Part shown: positions 60,715 to 64,000 of the stretch, piece by piece | Layout: each line of letters begins with the position of its first letter | How positions within the stretch are numbered: position 1 is the stretch's first letter | Position numbers and translations under genes: made by a program | Notes under the pieces: model-generated | Seen by the model: the letters and a program-made list of their open reading frames with translations, nothing else | The model's database searches: none | Told to the model about the DNA's origin: nothing | Source: Xanthomonas maliensis | GTDB taxonomy: Bacteria; Pseudomonadota; Gammaproteobacteria; Xanthomonadales; Xanthomonadaceae | Direction of reading: 5' to 3' | NCBI RefSeq assembly: GCF_009192945.1 | Contig: NZ_NSET01000030.1 | Location: forward strand, 29,182-93,181 | Length of the DNA stretch: 64,000 bases

Positions 60715-63183
60715 TCAGGCCGCGTATGTTGCCGCTGCCTTGCCATGGCTGGCGTGCAACTGGAAGACGGCCACCGCCGCGCGCAGCTGCTGGGCCTGAT
60801 CTTCCATCGCACGCGCCGCGGCGGTGGCTTCTTCGACCAGGGCGGCGTTCTGCTGCGTCGCCTGGTCCATTTGGGTGACGGTGTCGCCGACCTGCTCGAT
60901 GCCCTGGGCCTGCTGCTGCGAGGCATCGCTGATCTCGCGCATGATGTCGGTCACGCGCTGCACCGAGCCGACGATCTCCTGCATCGTGCGGCCGGCCTGG
61001 CCGACCAGCACGTTGCCTTGCTCGACGCGACTGACCGAGTCCTCGATCAACTGCTTGATCTCTTTGGCGGCGTTGGCCGAGCGCTGCGCCAGTGTACGCA
61101 CTTCCGAGGCAACGACGGCGAAACCACGTCCCTGTTCGCCGGCACGCGCCGCTTCCACCGCGGCATTGAGCGCCAGGATATTGGTCTGGAATGCGATGCC
61201 GTCGATGACGCTGATGATGTCGGCGATCTTCTTGGACGAGGCCTCGATGCCGACCATGGTCTGCACGACCTGACCGACCACCTCGCCACCTTGCGAGGCG
61301 ACGGCGGCCGCGCCGACCACCAATTGATTGGCACGGCGGGCATGATCGGCGTTCTGCTTGACGGTAGAGGTGAGCTCCTCCATCGAAGCGGCGGTTTCTT
61401 CCAGGTTGGCAGCCTGCTGTTCGGTGCGCTGTGACAGGTCCTGGTTGCCGGACGCGATCTCGCTGGCGGCCAGGTTGATGGCGTCGGTGGACTGCTGGAT
61501 GTGGGTGACGATGCCGGCAAGCTGGGCGACGGTGGCATTGGCGTCGTCGCGCATGCGGGCGAACACCCCGTGGAACTCGCCGCTCATGCGCACGGTCAGG
61601 TCGCCGGCGGCGATGGCGCGCAGCACGGTCGACAGCGATTGCAGATTGCCGTCGGCGGTGGCCATCAGGCGATTCAGGCTGGCGACCATCGCGTGGAAAT
61701 CGTGCTGGAAGCGGTCGGCATCGCCACGCACGCTGAAGTCGCCGTTGGCGGCGGCTTGCGCCAGTCTTCCGATCTCGCCGTTCATCGCGGCCAGGTTGCG
61801 CTTGACGGTGTCCATGGTGTCGCTGAGCACGGCCTTTTCGCCCGGCAGGCGCGGCATGTCCTCGCTGAGATCGCCGATGGCGTAGCGCGACATGATCTGC
61901 GCCAGCTGCATCTTCACTGCGATATGCGCACCGACCAGCGCATTGGTGTCGCGCACCATGGTGCCGTATTCGCCCGGAAACGAGGCGGCATCCATGCGGT
62001 AGCTGATTTGACCGGCGTCGTGGCGCTGGGCCATCTCGCTCTGTGCGGCCAGGACGTGCTGCAGCTGTTCCTGCATCTGGCCCATATTGGCCAGCAGCTG
62101 GCCGGTTTCGTCGTTGCCTACCGGCACGATGCGGTCATCCAGGCGCCCCTGGGCGATGTTGCCGGCAACCGCGGCGGCGCGTCGCACGTTACGGGTCAGG
62201 GTGGACAAGGTGTACCAGCACAAGGCCGCGATCAGCGCCGCCAGCAGGGTCAGCCCGCCGATGGCGCGCCACATGTCGTTGCGGGCCTCGGCGAGGTGAC
62301 GCTCGGATTGGCGCTGCAAGGTCTGCAGGGAGACATCCTCCAACTGCTGCATGGCCTGGGCCAGGTCGGCCAGGGCCGCGTTCCAGCGGCGGTCCGCCTC
62401 GGCGTCGGTACCCTCCAGCGCCGCCTGCAGGATCTGCAGTGCGGCATTCGCGCGGGTGGCCTCGTTGCTTGCAGCGGCAGACAGTGCCGGGTCGGGCTGC
62501 TCCAGCAGACCGATGGCCTTGTCCAGTTCGCGGCGGAACCGCAGGTGATCGCGCTGCACCTGCGCGAACTGCTCGCGCAGCATCGGACGGTCGTCGGCGA
62601 TTTGCGATGGGTCGTTGGCGGCGTCCAGCAGCGTCAGCGCTTCGCTGGCGTCCGGGCCATAGATCAGCGTGGAGACCACCAGATGGTAGCTCTCGATATA
62701 CGGGGTGTAGACCAATTGACTGTCGTCGCGCATCGCGTCCAGTGCAGCGAAGGCCTGGCCGCTCAGTGCCGAGTAGCCGGCAGCGCCGGCATTGCGTGCA
62801 CGCTCCTGTTGTACGGCCAGCAAGGCCTTGTGGCTGCGTTCGAAGCCGGGCAGGGCGGCGGTATCGACCCGCAGTTGCTGCAAGGTCGTATCGGCCTGGG
62901 CGCCAGCCTGCCTGGCGGCCTGACCAGCAGCCACCCGCTCGGCCTGCAGGTCATCGATCACCTGCATCATTTCTGCCAACGGCGCATAGCTGCGCAGTTC
63001 GTTGCCGCTGACGGTGACGCTTTCATTGAGCTTGCCGCTGTAGAGCAGCACCGGGATGACCAGGCCGACCAGGGCCATGCAACCGATCAGACCAAGTTTC
63101 TTGGCGATGGCCAGGTCATGCCAACGGCCACGCCAGCTGCGGGAACCGGCGGGCGATGTCGGCAACGATTTAGAAAGATTCAT
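60715..63183 (-). CDS. Methyl-accepting chemotaxis protein with NIT-like helical sensor
   Basis: An 822-residue receptor. TM1 (about 30-50) is followed by a long helical periplasmic domain (about 52-305) with [17 protein letters not shown] near its start, resembling the nitrate/nitrite-sensing NIT domain. TM2 (about 310-330), HAMP and the same extended HAMP-like series as the third receptor ([37 protein letters not shown]) lead to the MA hairpin. The C-terminus (KAAATYAA) lacks the WxxF tether. A sigma-28-like site lies just upstream. The NIT assignment is tentative. Confidence 0.93.
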   Translation of the reverse strand: MNLSKSLPTSPAGSRSWRGRWHDLAIAKKLGLIGCMALVGLVIPVLLYSGKLNESVTVSGNELRSYAPLAEMMQVIDDLQAERVAAGQAARQAGAQADTTLQQLRVDTAALPGFERSHKALLAVQQERARNAGAAGYSALSGQAFAALDAMRDDSQLVYTPYIESYHLVVSTLIYGPDASEALTLLDAANDPSQIADDRPMLREQFAQVQRDHLRFRRELDKAIGLLEQPDPALSAAASNEATRANAALQILQAALEGTDAEADRRWNAALADLAQAMQQLEDVSLQTLQRQSERHLAEARNDMWRAIGGLTLLAALIAALCWYTLSTLTRNVRRAAAVAGNIAQGRLDDRIVPVGNDETGQLLANMGQMQEQLQHVLAAQSEMAQRHDAGQISYRMDAASFPGEYGTMVRDTNALVGAHIAVKMQLAQIMSRYAIGDLSEDMPRLPGEKAVLSDTMDTVKRNLAAMNGEIGRLAQAAANGDFSVRGDADRFQHDFHAMVASLNRLMATADGNLQSLSTVLRAIAAGDLTVRMSGEFHGVFARMRDDANATVAQLAGIVTHIQQSTDAINLAASEIASGNQDLSQRTEQQAANLEETAASMEELTSTVKQNADHARRANQLVVGAAAVASQGGEVVGQVVQTMVGIEASSKKIADIISVIDGIAFQTNILALNAAVEAARAGEQGRGFAVVASEVRTLAQRSANAAKEIKQLIEDSVSRVEQGNVLVGQAGRTMQEIVGSVQRVTDIMREISDASQQQAQGIEQVGDTVTQMDQATQQNAALVEEATAAARAMEDQAQQLRAAVAVFQLHASHGKAAATYAA

Positions 63184-63207
63184 AGGAGTTCTCGTGGACT
63201 TGCCACG

Positions 63208-63234
63208 CTATCGGCTTCATCTGTAACCACTAAA
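63208..63234 (-). promoter_or_regulatory. Candidate sigma-28 promoter of the NIT-like chemoreceptor
   Basis: On the minus strand TTTAGTGG-N11-GCCGATAG: -10 7/8, -35 only 4/8, exact spacing, ending 24 bases before the ATG. Its -35 touches the terminator of the upstream receptor. Confidence 0.5.
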
Positions 63235-63262
63235 GCCCACCGGCACAGGGGCCGGCGGGCTT
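63233..63262 (-). terminator. Terminator of the fifth chemoreceptor gene
   Basis: AAGCCCGCCGGC and GCCGGTGGGCTT on the minus strand form a 12-bp stem with one G-T pair and a 6-base loop, followed by TTTAG; 8 bases after the stop. Confidence 0.7.
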
Positions 63263-63270
63263 GTGTTCAG

Positions 63271-64000
63271 TCAGAACTCTTCCCAGCTGCTCTCGCCGGT
63301 GGTCGGCGGAGCGACCACGCGCGGTTTGGCACCGGCACTGCGGCCGACTGCGGCCAGCTTGGCGCGCACGGTCGCGGCGACCTTCGGCGTCGCTGCGGTC
63401 CGCACGGCAGGGCCGGTGCTGGCGAGCAGATCGGTCTTGAACACCGCCACCGCCTCGGTCAGCTGGCTGGCCTGGTCTTCCAGCGCACGCGCAGCGGCGG
63501 TGGCTTCTTCCACCAGCGCGGCGTTCTGCTGGGTGGTCTCGTCCATCTGGGTGATGGTCTGGTTGACCTGCTCGATACCGGCGGACTGTTCCTGCGAAGC
63601 GGCCGAGATCTCGCCCATGATGTCGGTGACGCGCTGCACGCTGACAACCAACTCGCCCATGGTCTTGCCGGCGGTGTTGACCAGCACCGAGCCGGTGGCC
63701 ACGCGTTCGACCGAGTCGGCGATCAGGTCCTTGATCTCCTTGGCGGCGCCGGAGGAGCGCTGCGCCAACGTGCGCACTTCCGAGGCCACCACGGCGAAGC
63801 CGCGGCCTTGTTCGCCGGCACGCGCCGCTTCCACCGCCGCGTTCAAGGCCAGGATATTGGTCTGGAAGGCGATGCCGTCGATGACGCTGATGATGTCGGC
63901 GATCTTCTTGGACGAAGCCTCGATCCCCGCCATGGTGTCGACCACCTGGCCGGCGATCTGGCCGCCCTGGGTCGCCACGCTGGCGGCGCCGATGGCCAGC
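63271..64000 (-). CDS. Methyl-accepting chemotaxis protein, C-terminal part (runs off right edge)
   Basis: Only the signalling end of a fifth receptor is inside the window, about 243 residues. It begins within the methylation helix ([20 protein letters not shown]), continues through the hairpin tip [20 protein letters not shown] and the second methylation helix, and ends with a basic linker and SSWEEF, giving a WxxF CheR/CheB tether. The in-frame Met at 63978 is internal and not the start. Sensor and membrane parts lie beyond base 64000. Confidence 0.93.
   Translation of the reverse strand, partial: LAIGAASVATQGGQIAGQVVDTMAGIEASSKKIADIISVIDGIAFQTNILALNAAVEAARAGEQGRGFAVVASEVRTLAQRSSGAAKEIKDLIADSVERVATGSVLVNTAGKTMGELVVSVQRVTDIMGEISAASQEQSAGIEQVNQTITQMDETTQQNAALVEEATAAARALEDQASQLTEAVAVFKTDLLASTGPAVRTAATPKVAATVRAKLAAVGRSAGAKPRVVAPPTTGESSWEEF

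Overview
This is a high-GC gammaproteobacterial chromosome segment, almost certainly from a Xanthomonas. The decisive evidence is the rpf (regulation of pathogenicity factors) locus in the arrangement known for that genus: rpfE-recJ, rpfD, prfB-lysS, rpfG-rpfH-rpfC converging on rpfB-rpfF, then the rpfA-type aconitase. rpfH is present; some Xanthomonas species lack it. No tRNA, rRNA, CRISPR array, prophage or intact insertion sequence was seen. The only mobile-looking items are one palindromic MITE-like repeat (about 6.7-6.85 kb) and a VapBC toxin-antitoxin pair.

Layout. 0-10 kb is metabolic: an amino-acid permease cut by the left edge, a NUDIX hydrolase, serA divergent from a D-2-hydroxyglutarate dehydrogenase gene, a DUF2388/DUF4105 pair, the elongation factor P paralogue efpL, and three genes for the end of leucine catabolism (short-chain dehydrogenase, HMG-CoA lyase, methylglutaconyl-CoA hydratase). 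10-15.5 kb holds a Fur-boxed feoA-feoB operon with a small Cys-rich membrane protein, an aminotransferase with a MOSC protein, and dapB. 15.7-23.7 kb is a tightly overlapping run carA-(unknown)-carB-greA-rpfE-recJ.

23.8-44 kb is the diffusible signal factor (DSF) quorum-sensing region. RpfF makes the fatty-acid signal, RpfB is its fatty acyl-CoA ligase partner, and RpfC senses the signal and phosphorelays to RpfG, an HD-GYP cyclic-di-GMP phosphodiesterase. RpfH is a paralogue of the RpfC sensor domain, and RpfD is a membrane-anchored LytTR regulator. Aconitases A and B flank vapBC.

44-64 kb is chemotaxis and motility, all on the minus strand after one hydrolase: cheR-cheD-cheB followed directly by a PAS-GAF-GGDEF-EAL protein, five methyl-accepting chemotaxis proteins (the last cut by the right edge), cheW, a YcgR-type PilZ brake and a small secreted OB-fold-like protein. 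Several of these genes have matches to the flagellar sigma-28 (FliA) promoter, two of them very close. The second half of the window is thus largely about cyclic-di-GMP, cell-cell signalling and movement.

No wholly novel system stands out. The best leads are: a possible SD-sequestering hairpin and internal terminator in front of rpfF, the FliA-driven OB-fold protein, the Cys-rich FeoB partner with a G8 tract, the unknown gene inside carAB, and vapBC between the aconitase genes.
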